A stretch of DNA of 46,397 bases from an uncultured Lachnospiraceae bacterium (GTDB lineage Bacteria; Bacillota; Clostridia; Lachnospirales; Lachnospiraceae): NCBI GenBank assembly GCA_947037115.1, contig CAMQTN010000013.1:1-46397 (forward strand), in the 5' to 3' direction. Under the pieces are notes generated by a model. That model was not told the DNA's origin and did not search any database. It saw nothing but the letters and a program-made list of their open reading frames with translations. Positions 31,814 through 41,064 of the stretch are shown here, piece by piece. Each line of letters starts with the position of its first letter. Position 1 is the stretch's first letter. The translations under genes were made by a program, and so were the position numbers.

Positions 31814-33661
31814 ATGAACAAGAGTGGTAAAAGCATTTATCTGTATTTTGTAGTTATTATCTGTCTTCTTTTGTTTACAGTCTGGGTCGGAACGCTGCGT
31901 GTGCCGAACAGTGGCTATACCCGGGGCGAGTTTGAAAGACAGATGGAGAATAATGAGGTCGCGGTAGTGACGATCTGTCCGAATAAGGATACGTCTGCCG
32001 GCTCCCTGGAAGTCATTCTCAAAAACGGCGAGGAACGGGTTCTCTATGTGACTGATGTGACGCAGATGGAGTCTGTTGTCAGAGCGCACGGCATAGACTG
32101 TTCGGTGGAGAGTGTGCCGGAAGAGAGCTGGTTTTTGAACAGCGTGCTGCCGATTTTGATTGTGGTAGTGGTTTGCGTTTTCTTTTTTGTGATGATGAAC
32201 TCCCAAAATTCCGGCGGCGGCGGAAAGATGATGAACTTCGGGAAGAGCCGGGCAAGACTCACCATGGGCGGCGAAAATAAGATCACACTGGGAGAAGTGG
32301 CCGGTTTAAAGGAAGAGAAGGAAGAACTACAGGAGATTGTGGAATTTTTAAAGGAGCCGGGTAAGTTTACCAAGGTGGGAGCAAGGATTCCCAAAGGTGT
32401 CCTTTTAGAGGGCGCTCCCGGTACAGGTAAAACGCTTCTTGCCAAGGCCATTGCAGGCGAGGCTAATGTGCCTTTTTTCAGTATTTCCGGATCTGATTTC
32501 GTGGAGATGTTTGTCGGTGTGGGTGCGTCCCGTGTGCGCGACATGTTTGCAGAGGCCAAGCGACATGCGCCCTGTATTATCTTTATCGATGAGATCGACG
32601 CGGTGGCGAGACGACGCGGCACCGGTATGGGCGGCGGCCATGATGAGAGAGAACAGACATTGAATCAGCTTCTTGTGGAGATGGACGGTTTCGGAGTCAA
32701 CGAGGGCATTATCGTGATGGCGGCCACAAACCGCGTAGATATCCTTGATCCCGCCATCCTGCGCCCGGGGCGTTTTGACAGGAAGATTACGGTGGCTTCT
32801 CCCGATGTGCGGGGAAGAGAAGATATTTTAAAGGTACATGCCAAAAATAAGCCTCTCGGCGATGATGTGGATCTACAGCAGATTGCCCAGACGACAGCTG
32901 GCTTCACAGGCGCGGATCTGGAAAATCTGTTGAATGAGGCGGCCATCAATGCTGCAATGGATAAGCGTGCTTTTGTGCGTCAGGAGGATATCAAAAGGGC
33001 TTTTATCAAAGTAGGGATTGGTGCGGAGAAGAAGAGCCGTATCATCTCGGAAAAAGAGAAGAAGATCACGGCATACCACGAGGCGGGCCATGCAATCCTC
33101 TTCCATGTACTGCCTGATGTCGGGCCGGTTTACACCGTTTCAATTATTCCTACGGGTCTTGGGGCAGCAGGCTATACGATGCCTCTTCCCGAGAAGGACG
33201 AGATGTTCCTCACAAAGGGCAAAATGATTGAAGATATTATGGTGTCTCTGGGAGGCCGCATTGCGGAGGAAATTATTTTCGATGATATTACCACCGGCGC
33301 ATCCAGCGACATTAAGAAAGCGACCAAGGTGGCTCGCAGGATGGTGACCAGATATGGTATGTCTGATAATATCGGTGTGATCAATTATGACGATGATGAC
33401 GACGAGGTATTTATCGGCAGAGATCTGGCTCATGCGAAAAACCACAGTGAATTGGTTTCCGGAGAGATTGACCGGGAAGTAAAGACCATTATCGACGACT
33501 GTTATCGGAAGGCGAAGGACATTATCATGGAGCACGAGGATGTGCTGCATAAGTGCGCAAAACTTCTCCTGGAGAAGGAGAAGATCAACCGTGCGGAGTT
33601 TGAATCGCTCTTTGATACTTACTATCCGCAGCCGGAAGAACTGAGTGGACTGCTGCCTTAA
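31814..33661 (+). CDS. ftsH: ATP-dependent zinc metalloprotease FtsH
   Basis: Membrane-anchored AAA+ protease that degrades misfolded and regulatory proteins. Two N-terminal membrane helices (about 10-27 and 110-128) flank an extracytoplasmic domain. The AAA domain has Walker A GAPGTGKT, Walker B IIFIDEID and the SRH region. The zinc-binding HEAGH is at residues 422-426, with the third ligand Asp in the later [10 protein letters not shown] segment. The 615-residue length is normal. Confidence 0.97.
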   Translation: MNKSGKSIYLYFVVIICLLLFTVWVGTLRVPNSGYTRGEFERQMENNEVAVVTICPNKDTSAGSLEVILKNGEERVLYVTDVTQMESVVRAHGIDCSVESVPEESWFLNSVLPILIVVVVCVFFFVMMNSQNSGGGGKMMNFGKSRARLTMGGENKITLGEVAGLKEEKEELQEIVEFLKEPGKFTKVGARIPKGVLLEGAPGTGKTLLAKAIAGEANVPFFSISGSDFVEMFVGVGASRVRDMFAEAKRHAPCIIFIDEIDAVARRRGTGMGGGHDEREQTLNQLLVEMDGFGVNEGIIVMAATNRVDILDPAILRPGRFDRKITVASPDVRGREDILKVHAKNKPLGDDVDLQQIAQTTAGFTGADLENLLNEAAINAAMDKRAFVRQEDIKRAFIKVGIGAEKKSRIISEKEKKITAYHEAGHAILFHVLPDVGPVYTVSIIPTGLGAAGYTMPLPEKDEMFLTKGKMIEDIMVSLGGRIAEEIIFDDITTGASSDIKKATKVARRMVTRYGMSDNIGVINYDDDDDEVFIGRDLAHAKNHSELVSGEIDREVKTIIDDCYRKAKDIIMEHEDVLHKCAKLLLEKEKINRAEFESLFDTYYPQPEELSGLLP

Positions 33662-33785
33662 TCATCTGATTAGTGATTGCCTGAACATGCCTGTTCATTT
33701 GGTGTATGAGTGGAAGAAACAAAGAAATTGTACAAAATGCACAAAAACACATATTGAAAATTGTAATATTTGTGAATCCTTGGTA

Positions 33786-33814
33786 TTGTAGACAACGGGA
33801 GGGTATGCTAATAT
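33786..33814 (+). promoter_or_regulatory. Extended -10 promoter of candidate small RNA
   Basis: TTGTAG (33786-33791), 17-bp spacer, TAATAT (33809-33814) preceded by TGC, giving an extended -10. A start site near 33821 is expected. Confidence 0.6.
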
Positions 33815-33820
33815 ACTACT

Positions 33821-33913
33821 TGTAACCCCCCAATACATTATATAGTTTTTTGCTATACCCCATAAGAAAGAAATACCTTCTCTAAAAAAGACAGTTTAAC
33901 GGCTGTCTTTTTT
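33821..33913 (+). ncRNA. Candidate C-rich small RNA or attenuated leader
   Basis: Expected transcript of about 93 nt bounded by the promoter at 33786-33814 and a strong terminator at 33884-33913. It contains no open frame with a ribosome site. It would expose CCCCCC at 33826-33831, a small hairpin TATAG-TTTTTTG-CTATA (33841-33857), then CCCC (33858-33861) and CCTTCTC. Unpaired C-rich stretches of this kind are typical of Firmicute small RNAs that block ribosome sites. Alternatively it is the 5' leader of the GH13 gene with a conditional terminator. No known RNA family is recognised. Confidence 0.45.
33884..33913 (+). terminator. Terminator of the candidate small RNA
   Basis: AAAAAAGACAG (33884-33894) pairs perfectly with CTGTCTTTTTT (33903-33913) around an 8-nt loop. 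It lies 222 nt after ftsH and 109 nt before GH13. Confidence 0.9.
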
Positions 33914-33939
33914 ACTTTGTATGGGGCCCAAAGTGCGTC

Positions 33940-33984
33940 GAAACCGTTTAAGCTCTTGAATATCCAAAACATATAGTATAAAAT
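33940..33984 (+). promoter_or_regulatory. GH13 promoter with operator-like site
   Basis: TTGAAT (33956-33961), 17-bp spacer and TAAAAT (33979-33984) lie 37 bp before the GH13 start. Just upstream, GAAACCGTTT (33940-33949) contains AAAC-C-GTTT, the symmetric core of LacI/CcpA-type operators. Catabolite or maltose-type control is possible; the site is short. Confidence 0.45.
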
Positions 33985-34021
33985 AGTTATGTAGTGTTTG
34001 TTTTTAAAAGAAAGGCTGATA

Positions 34022-36151
34022 ATGGATATTAATCAATTTCAGAAGGCAGAAAAGAATCAGCAGTATATTGCGGGCATGCGCCCGGTGTTTAACAGAAAGG
34101 CATTGTTTTCCGATACGACGGAAGACTATGTGACGCCGTCGGAGCCAAGCGCTTACGGCGAGGTTACAGTGCGTTTCCGCTCCGCGAAGAATAACATTGA
34201 CAAGGTGTTTTTTGTTCACAAGGATGAGAAACATCTGATGTTTAAGACAGAATCGGATGCGCATTTTGACTATTACTCACACACGGTTCAGCTGGAAAAC
34301 GAAAAACTGGTTTATCATTTCGAGATTCATGCGGGAAAGCTTTCCTGTTTTTATGACAGACGGGGCGTCACGAAGGATATTAATGATTACTATTCTTTCC
34401 AGATCATTCCCGGTTTTAAGACGCCTGATTGGGCCAAGGGGGCTGTCTTTTATCAGATTTATGTGGATCGTTTCTGTAACGGTGATCGGACCAACGACGT
34501 CCTGACGAATGAGTACCATTATATTGGAGATAAAACGGTCAGAGTTGAGGACTGGGATAAATATCCTGCGGCTATGGGTGTGCGTGAGTTCTACGGCGGT
34601 GATTTGCAGGGCGTGCTTGACAAGATGGATTATCTGCAGGATCTGGGCGTAGATGTGATTTATTTTAATCCCCTGTTTGTGTCGCCCTCCAATCATAAAT
34701 ATGATATTCAGGACTACGACTATATTGACCCCCATTTTGGAAAAATCGTGCACGATGAGGGGAATCTGCTGGAAAACGGGCAGACAGAAAACCGTTTTGC
34801 CACCCGGTATATTGACCGCATTTCCAACAAGGAGAATCTGGAGGCAAGCAATGAGCTTTTTGCTGAGGTGGTCAAGGAAGCACACAGAAGGGGTATGAAG
34901 GTGATTCTGGACGGCGTGTTCAATCACTGCGGCTCGTTCAATAAATGGCTGGATCGGGAGCGGATTTATGAAAACGCACCGGGATATGAAAAAGGCGCTT
35001 ACATCGATAAAGACAGCCCTTATCACGATTATTTCCAGTTCAATGATGAATACAGGTTTCCTTACAATGGCTCTTACGATGGCTGGTGGGGACATGACAC
35101 GCTGCCAAAACTAAATTATGAAAATTCACGCCAGCTTCTGGACTATGTACTCTATATCGGGAGAAAATGGGTCTCCCCGCCCTACAATGCAGATGGGTGG
35201 CGGTTGGACGTGGCGGCGGATTTGGGTCACAGCCCGGAGTTCAACCACACGTTCTGGAAGGAATTTCGCAGGGCAGTCAAGATGGCCAATCCTGATGCGA
35301 TTATTCTGGCGGAGCACTATGGAAGTCCCATGGACTGGCTGCAGGGGCAGGAGTGGGATACGGTAATGAACTACGATGCCTTTATGGAGCCCGTGACCTG
35401 GTTTTTGACAGGTATGCAGAAGCACAGTGATGATTACAGGGAGGATATGCGTGGCAATGCCGACAGCTTTTGGGGAGCGATGAGACATCACAGCGCGGCT
35501 TTTACCATGCCTTCTCTTCTGGTGGCGATGAATGAGCTGTCGAATCACGACCACTCCCGTTTCCTGACCAGGACAAACCGAAGAGTGGGGCGGACGAACA
35601 CATTGGGTCCGCAGGCGGCAAACGAGGGTGTCAACAAAGCGGTTTTGCGCGAAGCGGTCGTGATTCAGATGACATGGCCCGGTGCGCCGACAATCTATTA
35701 CGGAGATGAAGCGGGTGTTTGTGGGTTTACAGACCCGGACAACAGACGGACATACCCGTGGGGGCACGAGGATCAGGAACTGATCGCTTTCCACAGGGAG
35801 ATTATCCGTATTCATAAGACGAACAGGGAGTTCCTGACAGGTTCTCTGAAATTTGTAGAAGCGGATTATAATGTGATCGGTTATGGCAGATTTACCAGAG
35901 AAGGACAATCTCTGGTTCTCGTCAATAACAATGACTATGAGATCACGAAGGAGTGCTCGATCTGGTATCTCGGTATTCCGAAAGAGTGTGTGATCAGCCG
36001 GTTGATGTTGACGACGGCGGAGGGATATTCTACCGAACCGAAAGAGTATCCGGTTATTGCCGGCAAGGTAAAGGTGACACTTCCTCCCACATCAGCTATT
36101 ATTTTGAGACACGAGAATCGTACAGAGCGGAGTTTTCTACAATTCAGTTAA
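34022..36151 (+). CDS. GH13 neopullulanase / cyclomaltodextrinase-like enzyme
   Basis: Alpha-glucan-degrading enzyme of 709 residues without a signal peptide, so it acts in the cytoplasm on maltodextrins or cyclodextrins. An N-terminal CBM34-like domain (about 15-125) precedes the barrel, typical of GH13 subfamily 20. Catalytic residues are in place: nucleophile D396 in GWRLDVAADLG, acid/base E431 in ILAEHYG and D510 in LSNHDHSR. DGVFNHCG is the conserved region I. The ATG at 34022, after GAAAGG, is preferred over an upstream TTG. It appears monocistronic, though the next gene begins 69 nt later. Confidence 0.93.
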   Translation: MDINQFQKAEKNQQYIAGMRPVFNRKALFSDTTEDYVTPSEPSAYGEVTVRFRSAKNNIDKVFFVHKDEKHLMFKTESDAHFDYYSHTVQLENEKLVYHFEIHAGKLSCFYDRRGVTKDINDYYSFQIIPGFKTPDWAKGAVFYQIYVDRFCNGDRTNDVLTNEYHYIGDKTVRVEDWDKYPAAMGVREFYGGDLQGVLDKMDYLQDLGVDVIYFNPLFVSPSNHKYDIQDYDYIDPHFGKIVHDEGNLLENGQTENRFATRYIDRISNKENLEASNELFAEVVKEAHRRGMKVILDGVFNHCGSFNKWLDRERIYENAPGYEKGAYIDKDSPYHDYFQFNDEYRFPYNGSYDGWWGHDTLPKLNYENSRQLLDYVLYIGRKWVSPPYNADGWRLDVAADLGHSPEFNHTFWKEFRRAVKMANPDAIILAEHYGSPMDWLQGQEWDTVMNYDAFMEPVTWFLTGMQKHSDDYREDMRGNADSFWGAMRHHSAAFTMPSLLVAMNELSNHDHSRFLTRTNRRVGRTNTLGPQAANEGVNKAVLREAVVIQMTWPGAPTIYYGDEAGVCGFTDPDNRRTYPWGHEDQELIAFHREIIRIHKTNREFLTGSLKFVEADYNVIGYGRFTREGQSLVLVNNNDYEITKECSIWYLGIPKECVISRLMLTTAEGYSTEPKEYPVIAGKVKVTLPPTSAIILRHENRTERSFLQFS

Positions 36152-36220
36152 ACAGTTCAGCCAGGGCGTGTTTTACGAATGTTATATGCTGGACAACTGT
36201 AGAGAGGTTATGGCACGATC

Positions 36221-37456
36221 ATGAAAATACTAAAGGGAATTTTAACGGGTATAGGAGTTTTAGCAGCGCTTTTGTGCGCACTTATTATAATGTCAGCCAC
36301 AAATCCCGGGATTACAGAGGGGCTTTCTTCTCTGTTGTCCGGGGATGATTCTTCTGTGGAGAGAAATGAAGAGGAGAGCCCGGAATCCCGTCAGGAGGAG
36401 GATTTCTTTGACGAATTAGAGAAGACAATAGATACGCTGGAAATACCGGAGCTTACAGACACGGATTTCGATGTGGATTCTGAGGAGGAAGAAGAACCGG
36501 GAGAGACAGTAGCCCGTCAGCCGGATATACCGGTTACAGACTCTTCCGACGATGAGCCGGAAGAAGAACGGGTCAGGGGAATGAACGGTTATGAGCCGCC
36601 GTCACAGTCGGATGTGGATATCCCCAGTATCGTCCACGGCAAGACAGGTTACCAGCCCATTACCGAGCAGTCAGAGGCGCAGTCAGATGAATATAGCGGC
36701 CTGAACTATGGGGAGACGGGGGACGGTCTTACTTTTGATCCGGTTTTTTATCCATATTATTACATGCTTGATGAAAAGGGACAGCATGTTTACAGACAGA
36801 TTTATGCCAATGCCGCTGCGATGAATGAAGCTTTTATCCCAATTGAGGAGTTAACCGTGCCGGAGATCAAAAATGCGGTTATGGCGGTTTACAACGATCA
36901 CCCGGAGCTTTTCTGGCTCAACACCATATTTACCTGCAAGTATGATAAGAACAGGATCTGCGCCGAGCTTGCGCTTGACTTTAATATGACGAAAGAGGAG
37001 CTTGCGGAGGCTTCCCCGGAATTTTATAATGTAACGAACAACATTTTGAAAGAGGTGGAAAATTTCGGAACCTATGAAAGAGAGAGAAGGCTGCACGATT
37101 TGCTGATCCGGCGGATTGATTATGACAAAAGCGCGGATATGAACCAGAGTGCCTACAGTGCGCTTGTGGAAGGAAAGAGCGTATGTGCGGGATACTCCAG
37201 GGCCTATCAGTATCTCATGCAGAGACTGGGGATTCCCTGCTATTATTGCACGGGATATGCCGGACAGGATCACGCCTGGAATATTGTGGCGTTGGATGAT
37301 GGATACTATAATGTGGATTTGACTTGGGACGATACGCCGGGTTACGAGTATGATTACTTTAACAAGACAGATGAGGATTATGCAAATACGCATATCCGAC
37401 AGGAGCTGTCGATAAATCTGCCGCAGTGCCAGGGACAGCAGTATAGAAGTCTGTAG
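36221..37456 (+). CDS. Membrane-anchored transglutaminase-like protein
   Basis: A 411-residue protein with one N-terminal membrane helix (about 5-25), a long acidic Glu/Asp-rich stalk (about 40-160) and a C-terminal transglutaminase-like domain. The papain-type triad is visible: C322 in GKSVCAGYSRAY, H351 in GQDHAWNIV and D366 in YYNVDLTWDD. Proteins with this layout sit on the outer membrane face and act as peptidases or bind the cell wall; the activity here is not known. The ribosome site GAGAGG is further from the ATG than normal. It is followed at once by a CotH-like gene remnant and an ECF sigma factor. Confidence 0.85.
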   Translation: MKILKGILTGIGVLAALLCALIIMSATNPGITEGLSSLLSGDDSSVERNEEESPESRQEEDFFDELEKTIDTLEIPELTDTDFDVDSEEEEEPGETVARQPDIPVTDSSDDEPEEERVRGMNGYEPPSQSDVDIPSIVHGKTGYQPITEQSEAQSDEYSGLNYGETGDGLTFDPVFYPYYYMLDEKGQHVYRQIYANAAAMNEAFIPIEELTVPEIKNAVMAVYNDHPELFWLNTIFTCKYDKNRICAELALDFNMTKEELAEASPEFYNVTNNILKEVENFGTYERERRLHDLLIRRIDYDKSADMNQSAYSALVEGKSVCAGYSRAYQYLMQRLGIPCYYCTGYAGQDHAWNIVALDDGYYNVDLTWDDTPGYEYDYFNKTDEDYANTHIRQELSINLPQCQGQQYRSL

Positions 37457-37469
37457 ATGGGGAGATTTC

Positions 37470-37646
37470 ATGAAAGGGCGTTTCAGAAAAGTATTTGATA
37501 TTTCAGGAATAGCTTTGCTATTGATAATTTTAGTTGTTTTTGTTTGGCTGTCATCCGATGGCCAAATTTCTTTTTCACGGGATTCAGGATACTATGACGA
37601 AGCGTTTACTCTGAAGCCAGATATGATTCGGTATGGGATTTTATAG
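37470..37646 (+). pseudogene. Truncated 5' end of a CotH-like surface protein gene
   Basis: A 58-codon frame with GGGGAG 6 nt before its ATG. It encodes a basic start (MKGRFRKVFD), one membrane helix (ISGIALLLIILVVFVWL) and then ISFSRDSGYYDEAFTLKP, ending IRYGIL and a stop. The segment after the helix strongly resembles the start of the chitobiase/hexosaminidase C-terminal-like repeat found at the N-terminus of CotH kinase surface proteins (FSxxSGFYDxxFxL, then IxYTLDGSxPT). The rest is gone, so this reads as a gene start left by a deletion. Alternatively it is a small single-pass membrane peptide. Confidence 0.6.
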
Positions 37647-37684
37647 AAATGCAACCTGACAGCGGGATGAAGGGTATTATATAT

Positions 37685-38176
37685 ATGACAAAAGAAGAAC
37701 AAATTACGGCAGAGGCGGCGGTAGACAGGTACGCCGACATGGTGTACCGTCTGGCGTTGTCACAGATGAAAAACAGGACGGATGCGGACGATCTTTTTCA
37801 GGAAGTTTTTGTCCGCCTGGTCAGCAACATAGAAAAGCTGGAATCATGGGAGCATGTGAAGGCATGGCTGATCAGGGTGACAATTAACTGTGCGAAAAAG
37901 CATTTTGATCTGTATTGGAATAAAAATGTGGATTATATAGAAGATGAGGAGCGAATCAGTGGAGAAGAGGTCTGCGGGCCGCCGCCGGAACATCCGGTCA
38001 GAGAGATGGTGTCAAAACTGCCGCCCAAGTATCGGATAGCGGTGCATCTGTATTACTATGAGGAGCTTTCTGTGGCGGAGATTGCAGAGCTGACTGGCCA
38101 GAAGGAGGGCACTGTCAAATCGCAGCTGCACAGGGCGAGAGAGATGCTGAAGGAATTGTTGGACGAGTCGGGATAG
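37685..38176 (+). CDS. ECF-type RNA polymerase sigma factor
   Basis: A 163-residue sigma-70 family protein with region 2 (AVDRYADMVYRLALSQMKNR, then DADDLFQEVFVRLV) and region 4 (LPPKYRIAVHLYYYEELSVA, then EIAELTGQKEGTVKSQLHRARE). It lacks regions 1 and 3, as ECF factors do. ATG 37685 has GAAGGG about 10 nt upstream and is preferred to in-frame ATGs at 37649 and 37667. It is followed by a membrane protein that is probably its anti-sigma factor. It likely senses envelope state. Confidence 0.93.
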   Translation: MTKEEQITAEAAVDRYADMVYRLALSQMKNRTDADDLFQEVFVRLVSNIEKLESWEHVKAWLIRVTINCAKKHFDLYWNKNVDYIEDEERISGEEVCGPPPEHPVREMVSKLPPKYRIAVHLYYYEELSVAEIAELTGQKEGTVKSQLHRAREMLKELLDESG

Positions 38177-38201
38177 AATCGTAAAAAGGAAACCATAGAT
38201 T

Positions 38202-39029
38202 ATGATGGATCAATATAAAGAGCAGTACAGAAAAGAAACAGAACAGATACATGCCCCCGCGGATTTGATTGCGAAAACCAAGGCGGCAGTGCGCGAGGAA
38301 GAGGCACGGATTCAGAGGGAACACGATGCGCAGGCGACAGAATCCGAAATGCGTAAAAATTTCGCGGCCCGGAAAAACCGCAATCTGGGTGTGGAGGCCC
38401 GAAAATGGGTTTATCCTATGACTGCCGTAGCGGCAATTTTTGTGCTGCTGTCAGTATCCATGATGATGCGGGGACTGGGAAAGTCGGGCGCGGATACGAC
38501 GGCTTATGAATCGGCGGCAGAGGCCGATTGTGGTGGGGAAACGTTCGCAATGGAAGAGGAGTCCGACGGAGCAATTCCCGAGGCAGCGGCAGGGGGCGCG
38601 ATGCCAGATAGGGAAGCGGCTTTCGCAGAAGAGACAGCGGATAACAGTGAAGTGGTTTCCGCAGAAGAGACAACGGATAACAGGGAAATGGCTTCCCCAG
38701 AAAAGGCAGATGATGAAAAGGAAATGGCTTCTGCCAAGGCATCGCTTGACATGGAAATGACAGCGATGGAGGATGAGACGAAGGAAGCTGTGGTTTTGGA
38801 GAATGTCACAATAGAACAAGTCTGGGAAAAACCCTTTTTCGTGGATTATGAAAGCACAGAATCACGAATTTATGAGAATACGACTTTTCAGGTCGCAAAA
38901 GACGCAGATGGCTGGAGCGCATATGTGGAGAACGAGAACGGGGACGGCTATGTGATACGTGGCGGGATGGAGACGATAGAGGCGTTTCTGGAAGCCGCAT
39001 ATCAGAAACTTTTGGAAATAAAGTCTTAA
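38202..39029 (+). CDS. Probable membrane anti-sigma factor
   Basis: A 275-residue bitopic protein. The cytoplasmic part (1-68) is charged and helical and would bind the ECF sigma factor; no zinc HxxxCxxC motif is seen. One membrane helix (about 70-90) follows. The outside part has an acidic, Ala/Glu-rich segment with three 12-residue repeats (about 142-177) and a C-terminal domain ending ETIEAFLEAAYQKLLEIK. Its place directly after the sigma gene and before a VWA lipoprotein supports the role. AAGGA precedes the ATG at 38202/38205. Confidence 0.75.
   Translation: MMDQYKEQYRKETEQIHAPADLIAKTKAAVREEEARIQREHDAQATESEMRKNFAARKNRNLGVEARKWVYPMTAVAAIFVLLSVSMMMRGLGKSGADTTAYESAAEADCGGETFAMEEESDGAIPEAAAGGAMPDREAAFAEETADNSEVVSAEETTDNREMASPEKADDEKEMASAKASLDMEMTAMEDETKEAVVLENVTIEQVWEKPFFVDYESTESRIYENTTFQVAKDADGWSAYVENENGDGYVIRGGMETIEAFLEAAYQKLLEIKS
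38625..38732 (+). repeat. Three 36-bp tandem repeats in the anti-sigma gene
   Basis: Three 36-nt units (38625-38660, 38661-38696, 38697-38732) encode AEETADNSEVVS, AEETTDNREMAS and PEKADDEKEMAS. The first two differ at only a few bases. They lie in the extracytoplasmic stalk and may vary in number. Confidence 0.88.
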
Positions 39030-39161
39030 AATTTATTTGTTTGCAACCTTTTTCTTTCATGAGAGGTATTAAGGGTAGACAGGGAAAAGCGCCGCAGATT
39101 TGTCAGGCGGCAATTTTTCTGAAATGGTTTACATTACGGTGTTTGAGTGGAGGGAAAAGGT

Positions 39162-40940
39162 ATGAAAAGGCGTATAAGGATAATGACGTTTGGACTGGCG
39201 GGAGCTATGCTGCTTTCAGGATGCGGTGCGAAAAGTGACGAAGGTACATCGGTGTCGGGAACAGGAGAGTATGTTTTAGAGGAATCGTCAGAGCAGATCA
39301 CAGATGGAATGACAGATATGCCGGATTCTGCGGAAATGTCAGAAGGGCCGGCAGGCGGTTCAGAAAACGGAGGGACAGAAGAACAGACCGGTACAGCAGA
39401 AGCGGAGGCTTCAACAAAAAAAGCGGAGACTTCAACAGAAAAAGCGGAGGCTGACAGTTATCTGGATTCCTGCTATGATTTTACGGGTACGGTTGTTGTC
39501 TGTGGAGAGTATTCGGAAGAGTACAGTGAGTGGGAGGAGCGGGGATATGTTTCGGTGATGGCAGAGCCGCTCTCCACCTTTTCTGCGGATGTGGATACGG
39601 CCTCTTACAGCAATCTGCGCCGTCTGATTCGCGAAGGTTATGATCTGGAGAGTCTGCCTGAGGGATCGGTCAGAATTGAAGAGTTACTCAACTATTTTTC
39701 TTATGATTATGCGGAGCCAGTGGGGAATGAACCTTTTGGAGTTATGACACAGATTAGCCGCTGCCCGTGGAATGAGGGGGCAGAGCTGGTGATGATCGGA
39801 CTTAAGACGGAGGATATCGATTACAGCCGTGCACCGGCGTCAAATCTGGTGTTCCTGATAGATGTGTCCGGTTCCATGGACGAACCCGATAAGCTGCCGC
39901 TTTTGCAGGAATCCTTTGCGGAGTTGACAGGGCATTTGAGAAAGAAGGATCGAATTTCCATTGTGACTTATGCAACTGAAGACAGAGTGGTGTTGGAGGG
40001 CGCGCGGGGAGATCAGAGAGATAAAATTAAAAATGCACTGGACAGCCTGGAGGCGGGCGGCGGTACCTTTGGCAGCAGGGGGATTGAGACGGCCTACGAA
40101 CTGGCGGAGGAGAACTTTATTGAAGGCGGTAACAACCGCATTATTCTGGCGACAGACGGCGATTTAAATATCGGCATGACCAGCGAGGAAGAGCTGGAGG
40201 AGCTGATTTCAGAGAAGAAAGAATCCGGTATTTTTCTGTCTGTACTGGGATTTGGAACGGGAAATATCAAAGATAATAAGATGGAGATCCTGGCGGATAA
40301 GGGAAACGGTAACTATGCCTACATAGACAGCTTACAGGAGGCAAATAAGGTGCTGGTGGAGGAGATGGCGGCTACGCTTCTCACCATTTGTAAAGACGTC
40401 AAGTTTCAGGTGGAGTTTAACCCGGACGTGGTAGCGGGCTATCGTCTGTTGGGATATGAAAATCGGGTATTGGACAGAGAGGATTTTGAGGATGATACAA
40501 AGGATGGCGGAGAGATCGGAGCCGGGCATAGTGTGACGGTACTCTATGAAGTTATTTTAGAAGAACCTCTCTATGGTATGAGGGAAGATGAGATCGACGA
40601 TCTGAAATATGGCAGTGAGTACAGAAGAAAGCTGGACGAGGCCTCCCCGGCGCCTTTTGATTGTGGAAAAGAATGGCTGACAATAAGCGTTCGTTATAAG
40701 AGGCCCTCCAGTGACAGGAGTGAACTTCTGGAATATCCTGTTGGCTATGAATGCTATCGGACGAAGCCTACCGATGATTTTACTTTCGCGGCGGCAGTGG
40801 CAGAGTTTGGTCTGCTTGCCTCTCACAGCGGGTATCCGGAAGATGCGTCAGTAGAACATGTGGAAAGTGTGCTGAAGAAACTGAATCTGAAGGATGAGTA
40901 CAGGGTGGAATTTTTGGAGCTGGTGCAGGAGGCAGAATAA
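39162..40940 (+). CDS. VWA-domain lipoprotein (YfbK type)
   Basis: A 592-residue lipoprotein: lipobox LLSGC with C21, then a Ser/Thr/Glu-rich linker. The von Willebrand N-terminal region (TFSADVDTASYSNLRRLI near residues 144-161) precedes the VWA domain with MIDAS motif DVSGSMDEP near 226-234 and the later TDGDLNIG. The C-terminal DUF3520-type domain (VEFNPDVVAGYRLLGYENR) completes the YfbK layout. GGAGGG 7 nt before ATG 39162 sets the start. It likely binds metal and a protein partner on the outer surface. It is probably in one operon with the sigma and anti-sigma genes. Confidence 0.9.
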   Translation: MKRRIRIMTFGLAGAMLLSGCGAKSDEGTSVSGTGEYVLEESSEQITDGMTDMPDSAEMSEGPAGGSENGGTEEQTGTAEAEASTKKAETSTEKAEADSYLDSCYDFTGTVVVCGEYSEEYSEWEERGYVSVMAEPLSTFSADVDTASYSNLRRLIREGYDLESLPEGSVRIEELLNYFSYDYAEPVGNEPFGVMTQISRCPWNEGAELVMIGLKTEDIDYSRAPASNLVFLIDVSGSMDEPDKLPLLQESFAELTGHLRKKDRISIVTYATEDRVVLEGARGDQRDKIKNALDSLEAGGGTFGSRGIETAYELAEENFIEGGNNRIILATDGDLNIGMTSEEELEELISEKKESGIFLSVLGFGTGNIKDNKMEILADKGNGNYAYIDSLQEANKVLVEEMAATLLTICKDVKFQVEFNPDVVAGYRLLGYENRVLDREDFEDDTKDGGEIGAGHSVTVLYEVILEEPLYGMREDEIDDLKYGSEYRRKLDEASPAPFDCGKEWLTISVRYKRPSSDRSELLEYPVGYECYRTKPTDDFTFAAAVAEFGLLASHSGYPEDASVEHVESVLKKLNLKDEYRVEFLELVQEAE

Positions 40941-41004
40941 AAGCTATTAGTAACGTATAAAAATACAAATTTTGAGTACATAAATGCATAAAAATAATAA
41001 AATA

Positions 41005-41033
41005 TTGATTTATATGCAATTTTATTGTATAAT
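41005..41033 (+). promoter_or_regulatory. argC promoter with possible ARG box
   Basis: TTGATT (41005-41010), 17-bp spacer, TATAAT (41028-41033), 31 bp before the argC start. Overlapping it, ATTGATTTATATGCAAT (41004-41020) has mirrored ends ATTG...CAAT and resembles the AT-rich ArgR operator. The promoter is convincing, the operator only suggestive. Confidence 0.6.
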
Positions 41034-41064
41034 TATAAGATAATAAGAAAGGAAGTGTAAATAT

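Larger units (their letters stand above)
33662..34021 (+). other. ftsH-GH13 intergenic region, 360 bp
   Basis: No protein-coding gene is seen. It holds, in order: no clear ftsH terminator, an extended -10 promoter (33786-33814), a putative small RNA or leader (33821-33913) with its own terminator, a symmetric operator-like site (33940-33949) and a second promoter (33956-33984) for the GH13 gene. Confidence 0.7.
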
